Shown here: in pieces, positions 45,156-53,211 of the stretch | How positions within the stretch are numbered: position 1 is the first letter of the stretch | How the letters are laid out: each line of letters opens with the position of its first letter | Source of the DNA: Acidobacteriota bacterium | Lineage (GTDB): Bacteria > Acidobacteriota > Holophagae > Acanthopleuribacterales > Acanthopleuribacteraceae | NCBI GenBank assembly: GCA_030066195.1 | Contig: JASJCB010000050.1 | Span: forward strand, 1-64,000 | Direction: 5' to 3' | Length of the DNA: 64,000 bases | Program-made: the position numbers and the translations under genes | The notes under the pieces: model-generated | Database searches by the model: none | What the model was told of the DNA's origin: nothing | The model's input: only the letters and a program-made list of their open reading frames with translations

Positions 45156-48100
45156 TCAGTGTAACTTATGCCGTTGGCCGGTGGTCAAGGGCTTGATGAT
45201 TTGCTGTATTTTATCATGCTCGGCATGACAGATACGAGCCATCATCGCGCCCATGCTCTCCCTGAAAAGGTCATCCAAATCTGCGGTAAGGAATTCCTGC
45301 CGTTTGGCCAGGAAATGGAACACTTCCTCGTCGCCCCAGGTTTTCAGGCATTCCAGTAGCGTGTGGAGGCCACGTTCGTCACAAGAGGCGACCAAGCTCT
45401 CCAGGTGCCGCGCCAGCAAGTCGGGATTTTGGTGTGTGGTCCACTGAATCGCGGCCTGGCGGACTTCGTGATCGGCATGGAACAGATATTTCTCCGGTTT
45501 AGGTAGTAGTTGTTGGTGACCCATGCGGTCCAGCGCACGGATGTATTCGGCCTCTCGTTCAGAGGAGTAGGGACTGTCGAGAAGTTCGGCCAAACGCCCG
45601 GCAAGTGTGGGATTAGGCCGGTGGGAAAGGGCTTGGAGAATGAGGTCTGAGTCTCCCTCGAATATGTCTCCTAAACGCTCATCGAGAAACGGCAGAAGAC
45701 TCTCTTGCCAGCACGTAGGTATGTGGGGTTCACGTGCCAATCGTTGAAATAAGACGGATCGCAATTCCTCCACGGCCAGGCAGGCTTGGTAGACCAAGCG
45801 GCTTTCTTGATGTTCCTCCAGAAAGGTAAGCAGCTCAGGGAATTGGCCGGCGTACTCGGCCAGAAGATCACACCAAGCCGATATATTTTTTGTCCATGGA
45901 AAATGAGCAGGCAGCAAAGGTGCCAATGCGTTCAGTTTCTCCACGAGATTGCCCTCGAACAGGGGGCGTCGCATCAGAAATTCCTGAAATCGCCACAGGA
46001 AATCCGGGGCAGTTTCTCTTGATTCGGCCAGGTAAAGCAAATCAGCCAGGAACTGTTCAGCTTGTTTCGTGGTGGCAGTGAAAATTGCAAAAATCTCTGT
46101 CACATTTCCGTTATCCGCAATGTCTTTTGATGGTTGCTCACTCCACATGATACGCCAATCTTTTAGAAATTGAACGTAAGTCTCGAGCCATTCTCGGTAA
46201 TCGGCCAAGCGTTCATCGTAGGCAAAGTAGATAGTAATTTCATTGAGAATATCACCTTCGTTCGCTTCTGGATTGCTACCGAAAAGCGTATCCCGCCAGT
46301 GCCGCACATTGGTAAATTGAGAATCATCCAGTGTCTTGCGATACTGGGTTATAAGGGTCTCCAAAACGGGCCAATAGACAAGATGAAGCCGCTTCAGGTC
46401 GATTCCGGGTTGGTCACAAAGGCTTTTCAGCGTTTCAGCAAGCAGAAAGATTTCGCCTGTCTCGAAGTTGCCAACGGTCCGCAACCGCTTAAAACCCCAT
46501 GCAACGTCCAGGGATGCGCGGCAAATGGTGTGCAGTGTCCGAAACGCCAAGGAATGCCCCATTCCCTGGCGTCGACCGAGGATGTCGTGCAATGCTGATT
46601 TATCGGGATGGCAGAGGAGAAGTTGGAAGGCATCATACTGTATCCGCCATACGTCATGATCCAGGTCTTCGACAAGGGGATCTTCATTGGCCGGTCCCAG
46701 CAATTTGGCAAGGGCGTTCTTCACATTTCGATCATCAGGAATGGTGATCCTTTCTTTACGTACCTGCTCCCAAAGGGCCGTTAACCAATGGGGTTGGCCA
46801 TAGACTTGCAACAAAGGCAAGGTCTCATGCCAAAAGCCGGCCGGACCGGTTTTCGGCAGATACTCCCTTGCGTGATCAATCATGTGATGAAACAAGGAGT
46901 CCAGGTCACCGGGATCCAACCGCGGTAGGTTGCGGGCGATGTCTAAAATGAATCTTACCGGTAACGCTGGTTTCCCCTCGGAATCGATAAGATGTTTCCA
47001 TGTGTTTGTCAGTGATTTCCGGCCGGCCTCGGTTCGACCCAACGCATCGGCCAAGGAGCTGGTAAAGGCTTCATCCGCGAGATCGGCATCCATGATGATC
47101 TGGTTTAGTTCGTTGAAAGCGTTGTTGATTGAATCCCATTTCTGGATAAGACGACCGTTTTCGACGTGCCCGGTCGCCGCGATCCAATCGAGAAAAGAAC
47201 GTTTCAAAGGAGGAGGTGTGCGCTGGGAAAGATAGGCTGTGAAATCGAGATCCCGCGGCGGTACTTTCCATGCGGTGAACAACCCAAGCAAGGCCAGGCG
47301 CAAATCCATCCCATGGTGGGGATTGGTTTCCAGGGGTTGGACCTCGTCAAGAAAAGATTGCAGCAGGTCGAGGGGAAGGTCCGTGGAGGGTCTTGCCGCC
47401 AGGAGGCGCACCAATTCAACGCGCATTTTTGGTTGGTCGATGTGCTGAAACGAAGACACGAGAAATTGGGTAAAACCCGCGTTGCCTAAACAGACACAAA
47501 GGGCCTCGCGCCACCAATCGACGGGAAAGCGTCGGGCAGCCGCGCATAAGAAGGCAGTTTTCAAGCGTTGGTTCGTCCAGTTCATGGCATGCCGGACGCG
47601 GAAACAATGACCCACGTCCTCGATGGACAGATCGAAGCGCTGCTTTTGCCAGGCGTAGTCTAGATCCTGCCGCAACTTGGCAAGCCACACGTGGTGTTCC
47701 AAATTGGCCGCGACACGCTTGGCCAGAAGATCATGGACCAGTTCATAGGTACCCAGATCGGCATCCTGCCGCACGATTTTTTTGCCGATCAGGCTCTTCA
47801 GCGTGCCTTCCGCGCGACGCCGGTCCCGGTCCGCTTGGGGAAACGGTTCCAGCAGTTCTTCCCGAGGGAGGATGCGGCGGGTGCCATCTGGATGGGCGAG
47901 GTTGGCTAAAATGCGTTCGACCCATAAACGTTCGTTCTCGAACCCCCGGAAAACCTCGCGAAAGAACCGATCGACAATGGCCTCGACACCGCCCATTTCA
48001 TGGTATAACGCTAGGGTGATCGCCTGGTCCCGTGCCATTCCTTGTTGGAATAGTTCATAGCAAGTCATCTGTAAAAATGGCAGAAAGGGTTCCTGACCGG

Positions 48101-48815
48101 GGGACTCGTCCATGTCAGGCACCGCGCGTAAATCCCTGTAAATCTCACCGACCACCGCTTCTTCGAACGGCATTTGTTTTAGGCGCAGGGGTTCGGCGAT
48201 GGCCGCGATGGCCCCGTCCTTGTCCAGACGGGTCAAGCGAATCGATTTGTTCCACAACTCCTCGTGATCGGCGCGATACGGGTAGAGGTGCGTGAAATAA
48301 TCGGCCCGCATCACGAAGAGGAAATGGATGTCGGGATAACTGTTGAGTGGGCGGATGACATCGTCGAAAAAGGCATCGCGTTCTTCAGGTGCGATTTTAT
48401 GGGTGAATATTTCCTCGAATTGATCCAGAACAATTACTAATTTACGGTCTTGGCCGGCGTTCAACTTGGAAAGGACCCGATCAAAGGGGACCGCGGCCTG
48501 TTGGGTAGTGGCTTGGAAAAATATCGAGAGATCGACGCCGGTTTCCCGTTCTAGTTTATGAGTCATGCGGCGCAGCAACGGCCCGTAGTAGCGCTCGTAA
48601 ACGACGATCGCGCCCGCTTCTTCGCGCAGTGCCGGAATAAGAGCGGCGTTCACCAACGAGGTTTTCCCCGAACCGGATTCGCCGAACAGCAGGTTGGTCT
48701 TGCGGCTGACGACATGGCCGAGTATTTCTTTTGTTATTTCCTCACGGCCGAAAAAGTAAGGTGCATCCCGCTCTGTAAAAAAATCGAGGTGTTTGAAGGG
48801 GTTCTTGCGTTTCAT
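45156..48815 (-). CDS. giant STAND NTPase (nSTAND1-type), copy 2
   Basis: A 1219-aa protein with the same architecture as the gene downstream. Lead-in is KNPFKHLDFF, then YFFGREEITKEIL; Walker A is GESGSGKT (45-52), Walker B LVIVLDQFEE (126-135), then FVMRADYFTHLYPYR. A winged-helix-like region has YELVHDLLAKRVAANL, and about 800 residues of helical repeats follow. Shared anchors with copy 1 in the repeat region include CFRVRHAMNWTNQRLKTAFL against CFRLRHKLVWTRDRLQAVIL, and FLDWIAATGHVENGRLIQKW against FLDWLSVLEDVEMGPLVRKW. It is first in the minus-strand unit and is divergent from the CHAT protease gene, with a shared 204-bp control region. Confidence 0.85.
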   Translation of the reverse strand: MKRKNPFKHLDFFTERDAPYFFGREEITKEILGHVVSRKTNLLFGESGSGKTSLVNAALIPALREEAGAIVVYERYYGPLLRRMTHKLERETGVDLSIFFQATTQQAAVPFDRVLSKLNAGQDRKLVIVLDQFEEIFTHKIAPEERDAFFDDVIRPLNSYPDIHFLFVMRADYFTHLYPYRADHEELWNKSIRLTRLDKDGAIAAIAEPLRLKQMPFEEAVVGEIYRDLRAVPDMDESPGQEPFLPFLQMTCYELFQQGMARDQAITLALYHEMGGVEAIVDRFFREVFRGFENERLWVERILANLAHPDGTRRILPREELLEPFPQADRDRRRAEGTLKSLIGKKIVRQDADLGTYELVHDLLAKRVAANLEHHVWLAKLRQDLDYAWQKQRFDLSIEDVGHCFRVRHAMNWTNQRLKTAFLCAAARRFPVDWWREALCVCLGNAGFTQFLVSSFQHIDQPKMRVELVRLLAARPSTDLPLDLLQSFLDEVQPLETNPHHGMDLRLALLGLFTAWKVPPRDLDFTAYLSQRTPPPLKRSFLDWIAATGHVENGRLIQKWDSINNAFNELNQIIMDADLADEAFTSSLADALGRTEAGRKSLTNTWKHLIDSEGKPALPVRFILDIARNLPRLDPGDLDSLFHHMIDHAREYLPKTGPAGFWHETLPLLQVYGQPHWLTALWEQVRKERITIPDDRNVKNALAKLLGPANEDPLVEDLDHDVWRIQYDAFQLLLCHPDKSALHDILGRRQGMGHSLAFRTLHTICRASLDVAWGFKRLRTVGNFETGEIFLLAETLKSLCDQPGIDLKRLHLVYWPVLETLITQYRKTLDDSQFTNVRHWRDTLFGSNPEANEGDILNEITIYFAYDERLADYREWLETYVQFLKDWRIMWSEQPSKDIADNGNVTEIFAIFTATTKQAEQFLADLLYLAESRETAPDFLWRFQEFLMRRPLFEGNLVEKLNALAPLLPAHFPWTKNISAWCDLLAEYAGQFPELLTFLEEHQESRLVYQACLAVEELRSVLFQRLAREPHIPTCWQESLLPFLDERLGDIFEGDSDLILQALSHRPNPTLAGRLAELLDSPYSSEREAEYIRALDRMGHQQLLPKPEKYLFHADHEVRQAAIQWTTHQNPDLLARHLESLVASCDERGLHTLLECLKTWGDEEVFHFLAKRQEFLTADLDDLFRESMGAMMARICHAEHDKIQQIIKPLTTGQRHKLH

Positions 48816-48942
48816 GGGTCACTCGACGGGAGGTGGGATCGGTTTCGGTTCGGATGACCGATGGTCGGCTCATGGGGAAGCGCCGTGGGTCCGTGGATCG
48901 CCGGCGAATTTACTCGGAAAAGGACGGTCTTCTTGTCATAAA

Positions 48943-48972
48943 ATAGTACACACCGCAAGGCGTTCCAATCAA
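48943..48972 (-). promoter_or_regulatory. possible promoter for the STAND pair
   Basis: On the minus strand TTGATT (48967-48972) and TACTAT (48943-48948) are 18 bp apart, about 130 bp before the STAND copy 2 start. The 204-bp gap also has to drive the divergent CHAT gene, for which I see no clear box pair. Confidence 0.35.
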
Positions 48973-49019
48973 GTGTAAATAACCGGGACACTCGGTTCGG
49001 AAACGAAGGATAAACAAGG

Positions 49020-51140
49020 ATGGCGACGCAACAAATTTTGCCGTTGGAATATAAAAAAATCGTGTTGGCATTTGGATCGGGTGCCACCCCCCGTTCATTC
49101 ACGGTCCATGCCCAGGTGGACTTCGATGACGAATGGTCTCATTTTACACTTCCTCCAGACGGCCATGAATTTTGGGGACCACTGAAAAAGGTGGCCGCGG
49201 TATTGGCTCGGACCGTATCCAAACGTGGTGCACCAGGGTTGGGTTCGATTCAACCACAAACGGTGCCGAGGGAATTCTGGCCCGAGTACCAGATTTTTGG
49301 TGAAAGTCTTGGCAGAACGGTATTTGACAGAAAACTCCAACGCTTCATCGAATGCCAGTACGGCCGTCTTTGCGCTCCTCCCGAAACTGGTTGCTGCCTA
49401 AGACTTCAATTCGCGAAAGATGTCGGCGGACTGGCCAACCTCCCTTGGGAGCTATTGTTACTCCCCGATTGGGATGGCTTTCCCGCGCTGGACCCGCTCA
49501 TGCCCATCGTCAGAGAGGCGACTCAAGGCGGTGCCTCTTTTCGCAATCACCCAGCCATCGAGCCGCTGCACGTGTTGGTGGTTTATTACTCTCCGAAGTA
49601 CTTAGAAAAATTGGGTTTGTCTGAGGAAGCGCAACGGATGGAAGATGCTTTGGACGGGCTTGCCCCCATCCGAGTCCATTTCCTGGAAGGGCCTAGCCTT
49701 GCCGAGTTGCGCCATGCCTTGGTCCGGTGGCCGATCCGGGCCTTGCATTTCATGGGACACGGCGCATTTGATAAGCTTTCCGGGATGGGGGAGCTGTATT
49801 TTAAATCGGCCGGCGAGGAGGCGGTGGATGCAGGGAGTATCGCCAGTTGTCTGGAAGGAACGACGGTTCGGCTGGTGGTCCTCAACGCATGCCAATACGC
49901 CGCGGCCGGACTCAATGATAACCCCTTTGCCAACGTGGCCAAGGCCCTGCACACTGCCGGTGTGAGAAGCGTCGTGGGCATGCAGTATCCGGTTCCGGAC
50001 CGGTTAGCGCTGATATTTACCGAAACGCTTTATTCCCAATTAGCCGACGGGATACCCCTGGAAGCAGCCCTGTGCGAGGTTCGCCGCGTGATGAAAATAA
50101 CCAACCCCAAGATCCCGTTTTGGGCCGCGCCGGTCTTATACGGAACGGGCGGACCCTTGCTGCGGCCGGCCGAAAACCCGGCCTTTCAGGACGCGACGGC
50201 ACCTGAATTGGTAAGAAAGCAAGGTCACCTGTATCGCTTGGCCAATGAGTTGCACTTAGGAAGCGCTACACTCAAGGAACCGAGAGGGCAAAAACCCCGG
50301 GAATTTGCTCGACGTGTGCTCGTCTTCCTGAGGGAATTTGCCAGGAACGGCACGCTTTATTTCCAGGACAATGGGCTCGTAGCCACAATCAAATGCACCG
50401 AACTGAGCGAGATGGTCAGCCGATGTGGCTCTCAGGCGTTTTTTCGCCAAGCGGCCCTGTTTCTCGGGCATACCATAGTGGTTTTACCCCCCATCCAAGA
50501 CCTGGCTCGGCAGGATAGCGATTCCCTGATCGACTCAGGTTGGCTGGATGTATTTATGGCTGAACTTTTTGGCTTCGCGGAGGCGGGGGAGCAGGGGCAT
50601 CTGCTTTTTCTCCCCGAATCTCTAGGTGACCCACCCTCTTTTCAACTGGGTGTCTTACCCCTCGAACAACTGCACACCCGCGATCCTGGCGTGGGCCGCT
50701 TCCAGTATCGCCGGGGCCGAGGCTACCGATACGCGGGCACTTTGGTGATCAAATTGCCGCGTGGGGGTGGGCACGGCTATCAAGCCATTCGTCAAGCCAG
50801 GATGCAATCCGCCCAAACTTTTAAAGCAATGGTGGCGAGCTTTGCCGACATATTCGGGGAAAAGGCCCGGCAACCTCCAACCGCGAGAAGTCTGCGACAA
50901 TTGCAAGCCCATCTTGCCACTTTCGATGAACAGTTCGCCGATCCCGGTTCGACGGGTCATCACGAGGACGTGGTGTTGCCCATCGCTTTTTTTGGCGACA
51001 CCCACCGGGGTATTTCACTAAACACGTTCTATCAGTCGTTGGGAGAAAGTGAGTACTTTAACTTTTATCCCGTCGGCGGTCCCTTCCCGGAAAGCGTCAG
51101 GCGCGTCCCATTCTACTTGAGACGTTGCCTGGAGGAATAA
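49020..51140 (+). CDS. CHAT domain (caspase-like) protease
   Basis: A 706-aa protein with a central CHAT domain (PF12770), a clan CD peptidase relative of caspases and separase. The dyad is visible: His247 in LHFMGHGAF and Cys291 in VVLNACQYAA. Flanking CHAT blocks include NLPWELLLLPD (140-150), GVRSVVGMQYPVPDRLALIF and FWAAPVLYGTGGPLL (367-381). Residues 1-130 and especially 390-706 match no domain I know; there are no TPRs. AAGGATAAACAAGG precedes the ATG. CHAT proteases are effectors in bacterial conflict systems (for example with type III-E CRISPR and with gasdermins). Here it is divergent from two STAND NTPases that could activate it. Confidence 0.88.
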   Translation: MATQQILPLEYKKIVLAFGSGATPRSFTVHAQVDFDDEWSHFTLPPDGHEFWGPLKKVAAVLARTVSKRGAPGLGSIQPQTVPREFWPEYQIFGESLGRTVFDRKLQRFIECQYGRLCAPPETGCCLRLQFAKDVGGLANLPWELLLLPDWDGFPALDPLMPIVREATQGGASFRNHPAIEPLHVLVVYYSPKYLEKLGLSEEAQRMEDALDGLAPIRVHFLEGPSLAELRHALVRWPIRALHFMGHGAFDKLSGMGELYFKSAGEEAVDAGSIASCLEGTTVRLVVLNACQYAAAGLNDNPFANVAKALHTAGVRSVVGMQYPVPDRLALIFTETLYSQLADGIPLEAALCEVRRVMKITNPKIPFWAAPVLYGTGGPLLRPAENPAFQDATAPELVRKQGHLYRLANELHLGSATLKEPRGQKPREFARRVLVFLREFARNGTLYFQDNGLVATIKCTELSEMVSRCGSQAFFRQAALFLGHTIVVLPPIQDLARQDSDSLIDSGWLDVFMAELFGFAEAGEQGHLLFLPESLGDPPSFQLGVLPLEQLHTRDPGVGRFQYRRGRGYRYAGTLVIKLPRGGGHGYQAIRQARMQSAQTFKAMVASFADIFGEKARQPPTARSLRQLQAHLATFDEQFADPGSTGHHEDVVLPIAFFGDTHRGISLNTFYQSLGESEYFNFYPVGGPFPESVRRVPFYLRRCLEE

Positions 51141-51552
51141 GGGGCTCTGGAACCAAAGTATACCAACTTGCGTGCGAAATGGTAAATTTGTCCCAACTAT
51201 TCAATCGCCCGTCGCTATCGCTCCGGGCTCCATGGGCTTTTCCCACCATCCCACACTTTCCGGTGGTCGGTGCGGGTTCTCAGGCCGGTCGGCCATACGG
51301 TTTCCAAACCAAACTGGCTGTACCTCTAAATGCACGCCTTGTGGCATGGCTCTCCAACCGTGGTTTATAGTCTAAACGGCGCAGCCATAGACTTGCGGTT
51401 CAATGTCGCCCAATTAATGCCAAAACGGTCTCTTACTTGTTTGACTGCAATCACCCCAGCACAAACTGTTGACGAGCAATTGCACATACCGTTTTCCTGG
51501 GCTTGAGTAAAGGTTCCCTCAAGGATGCGATGCATTCTCGTGCTCGCATTGG
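51141..51552. other. intergenic region after the CHAT gene
   Basis: About 410 bp between the CHAT gene and the sigma-like gene. No terminator is obvious. The only candidate gene is a 56-codon minus-strand frame listed separately. Confidence 0.45.
51365..51535 (-). CDS. possible small cysteine-containing ORF downstream of the sigma gene
   Basis: A 56-aa frame starting 18 bp after the sigma-factor stop on the same strand: MHRILEGTFTQAQENGMCNC, then SSTVCAGVIAVKQVRDRFGI. Three cysteines cluster within seven codons. The ribosome site is weak and I recognise no family, but the spacing would fit an operon end gene such as a small regulator. Confidence 0.25.
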   Translation of the reverse strand: MHRILEGTFTQAQENGMCNCSSTVCAGVIAVKQVRDRFGINWATLNRKSMAAPFRL

Positions 51553-52146
51553 TCAGCCCAGATTAGCCGCGCCAAACTTTTCTCGCAAAAAGGCCTCGCC
51601 ATGTTTGATCGTACGGACAGCAAAGGAAAGACTCGTACCAAAAATCTCAGCCGTTTCTTCAAAGGTGTAACCCCCGAAATAATAGGCTTCCAACATGCTT
51701 GAGGCGCGTCGGTTAGTTCGCTCCCATTCGTCGAGAAAGCGATGGAGGGTTAGTACCTTGACATCTTTGGTTTCGCTGTCTCTGTTTTCGCGGGGCTTCA
51801 CTTTTAATGTGCACTTTGGATTTTTCTCGAATTTCCAGGAACCTCGGGGAACATCCAGCAGGTAATCGTTGAGGTCCAGACAGACGATACGGGCCAAACC
51901 GGTGTAGATTTCCGACAGGGTCGTCCGCTCCTGCGGTCGGAATTCGGCATTGATGAGCGTTTCCTTCAACAACTCCCCGATCACGGTTCTAGCAGTCTCC
52001 TCGCCCAACCAGCGCGACACATCCGTGGTGCGTTCAATCATGAAAACGACTTGCTCGTGCAAATCTGGAAAGTATTGACCGAGATCCGCCGGCCGGCCGC
52101 GGATGAAGGCCGTGACCATGTCTTTTTTCTTGTCTTCCGATACCAT
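51553..52146 (-). CDS. ECF-type sigma factor (Sigma70_ECF family), divergent
   Basis: A 197-aa protein with a perfect AAGGAGG ribosome site. The C-terminal 60 residues are a region-4 helix-turn-helix of the Sigma70_ECF (PF07638) type: RASSMLEAYYFGGYTFEETA, then EIFGTSLSFAVRTIKHGEAF. This corresponds to the family pattern of FFGG-x-x-x-x-E-x-A-x-x-L-G. The N-terminal 120 residues resemble region 2 only weakly (TLSEIYTGLARIVCLDLNDY near 78-97). It follows a separate protein that is a clear region 2, after 21 bp. Such sigma factors are commonly paired with Ser/Thr kinases, and a kinase gene lies upstream on the same strand. Confidence 0.72.
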   Translation of the reverse strand: MVSEDKKKDMVTAFIRGRPADLGQYFPDLHEQVVFMIERTTDVSRWLGEETARTVIGELLKETLINAEFRPQERTTLSEIYTGLARIVCLDLNDYLLDVPRGSWKFEKNPKCTLKVKPRENRDSETKDVKVLTLHRFLDEWERTNRRASSMLEAYYFGGYTFEETAEIFGTSLSFAVRTIKHGEAFLREKFGAANLG

Positions 52147-52167
52147 GAGTTCCTCCTTTTTTACGAT

Positions 52168-52497
52168 TCAGTGTTGATACAGTGGCTGATCATCCAGTCC
52201 ACGGGGATGTTGGCCACCACCATTTTTCTGTCGATAAAAATCTCTCCAAGCATCTATCACTTGCTGTTTCATGTGGATACGGGCCCAGGTCAAGAAGCCG
52301 CCTTCACCCTTGAATGGTGTTTTTTTCCGCTTGTGCAGCTCTATGAACAGGTCGTGAACCAGGTCTTCCTCGCACAAGCCCAGGAAGGCGGGTATCCCCT
52401 GATAAACACTGGCCGCTATCTTTTTCAGCTCAGGGTAGTGGTCCCGAAGCAATCGAGAGATGTTCAGTGCTTTTCGTGACGTGTCTTCTTTTCTCAT
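52168..52497 (-). CDS. sigma region-2-only protein (Sigma70_ECF type)
   Basis: A 109-aa protein with ribosome site CGGAGGC. It matches region 2 of Sigma70_ECF factors: LLRDHYPELKKIAASVYQG (about 16-34), the conserved EEDLVHDLFIEL (about 43-54), FLTWARIHMKQQVIDAWRDF and the K-x-GGG tail. There it stops (LYQH), without region 4. The next gene, 21 bp on, supplies a region 4. So either the two proteins act together as a split sigma factor, or this one is a competitor or anti-sigma-like decoy. No frameshift joining them is visible, because the next gene has its own long N-terminus and strong ribosome site. Confidence 0.72.
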   Translation of the reverse strand: MRKEDTSRKALNISRLLRDHYPELKKIAASVYQGIPAFLGLCEEDLVHDLFIELHKRKKTPFKGEGGFLTWARIHMKQQVIDAWRDFYRQKNGGGQHPRGLDDQPLYQH

Positions 52498-52982
52498 TTT
52501 ATTGCCTCCGTTTTCAAAGCGAGAGTACCACTATCTATTGAAACCGATATACGGGAATTTTTTTTTCACTAAAAACAGATTTTTTCCCATCATGTCCACG
52601 CCGGACGATTTTGGAGGTTTAGTTCTCGCGGTCCGCACGCATGGTGAATGGTAAGTGGGAAAGCATGGCTTAGACGTGTCCATATCCGTTCCACGGTCAG
52701 GACCAAGTTGACAGTTTCCGAAAAACCACGCACTATGGTGTTTCATCATTCCGTGCTGATGTCGCCCAGGATATCGGGGGACAACAGAAACTCGCAGGCT
52801 GTGCGGTCATTTGGATTTGCCGTACTTGCCGGCCGCGGTATCGAGAAGTTCCGGCATGATGCTGCTACCCGGTGGGGTTGGGTCCCGGGGCCCTTTTGGA
52901 ATGGAAGAAGCGCGAGCCCGTACGCTGCTCGGCGATGCATCTCATCGCGAACGCTTCCCTGGCATTCAGAACTCAGCCACGT
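52498..52982. other. non-coding region between peptide gene and sigma gene
   Basis: About 485 bp. Several frames are open but short and without ribosome sites; none resembles a known family. It could hold the leader and promoter of the sigma pair; I saw no clear box pair. The 20 bp around 52555 are T-rich on the plus strand. Confidence 0.4.
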
Positions 52983-53090
52983 TTACCTGGCTTTGCTCCC
53001 ACTGCCGGTACCGCCACCGCCACCAGCTCCGCCGCCGGAGCCCGTGCCGTTGTCGTCACCACCCACACCACCTTTCTGTAGCAAGGTCAT
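52983..53090 (-). CDS. 35-residue glycine-rich peptide
   Basis: A small gene read directly: ATG 53090, preceded by GAGAGGTGA at ideal spacing, ending TAA at 52983. The product begins MTLLQKGGVGGDDNGTG, continues with a long Gly/Ser/Ala run (about half of all residues are Gly) and ends SGSKAR. It lies between the Ser/Thr kinase gene and the sigma genes on the same strand. No family is recognisable at this length. It could be a leader or precursor peptide, a CHAT-protease or kinase substrate, or a chance frame; the ribosome site and composition favour a real gene. Confidence 0.5.
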   Translation of the reverse strand: MTLLQKGGVGGDDNGTGSGGGAGGGGGTGSGSKAR

Positions 53091-53211
53091 GGTTCACCTC
53101 TCAGTTTGAAATCAACCCGGAATGCTTTCGAGCACGCCAAGTTCGAGAAATGAACCGGGGTTTGTCGGCGGATTTTTCAGTGGTCGGGAAATTTCCTTAT
53201 TTTTTTCAGTA

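Noticed and set aside
52648-53109. 153-codon plus-strand frame with a Pro-rich end
   Set aside because: The Pro run is the antisense of the glycine-rich peptide gene, and the frame has no ribosome site.
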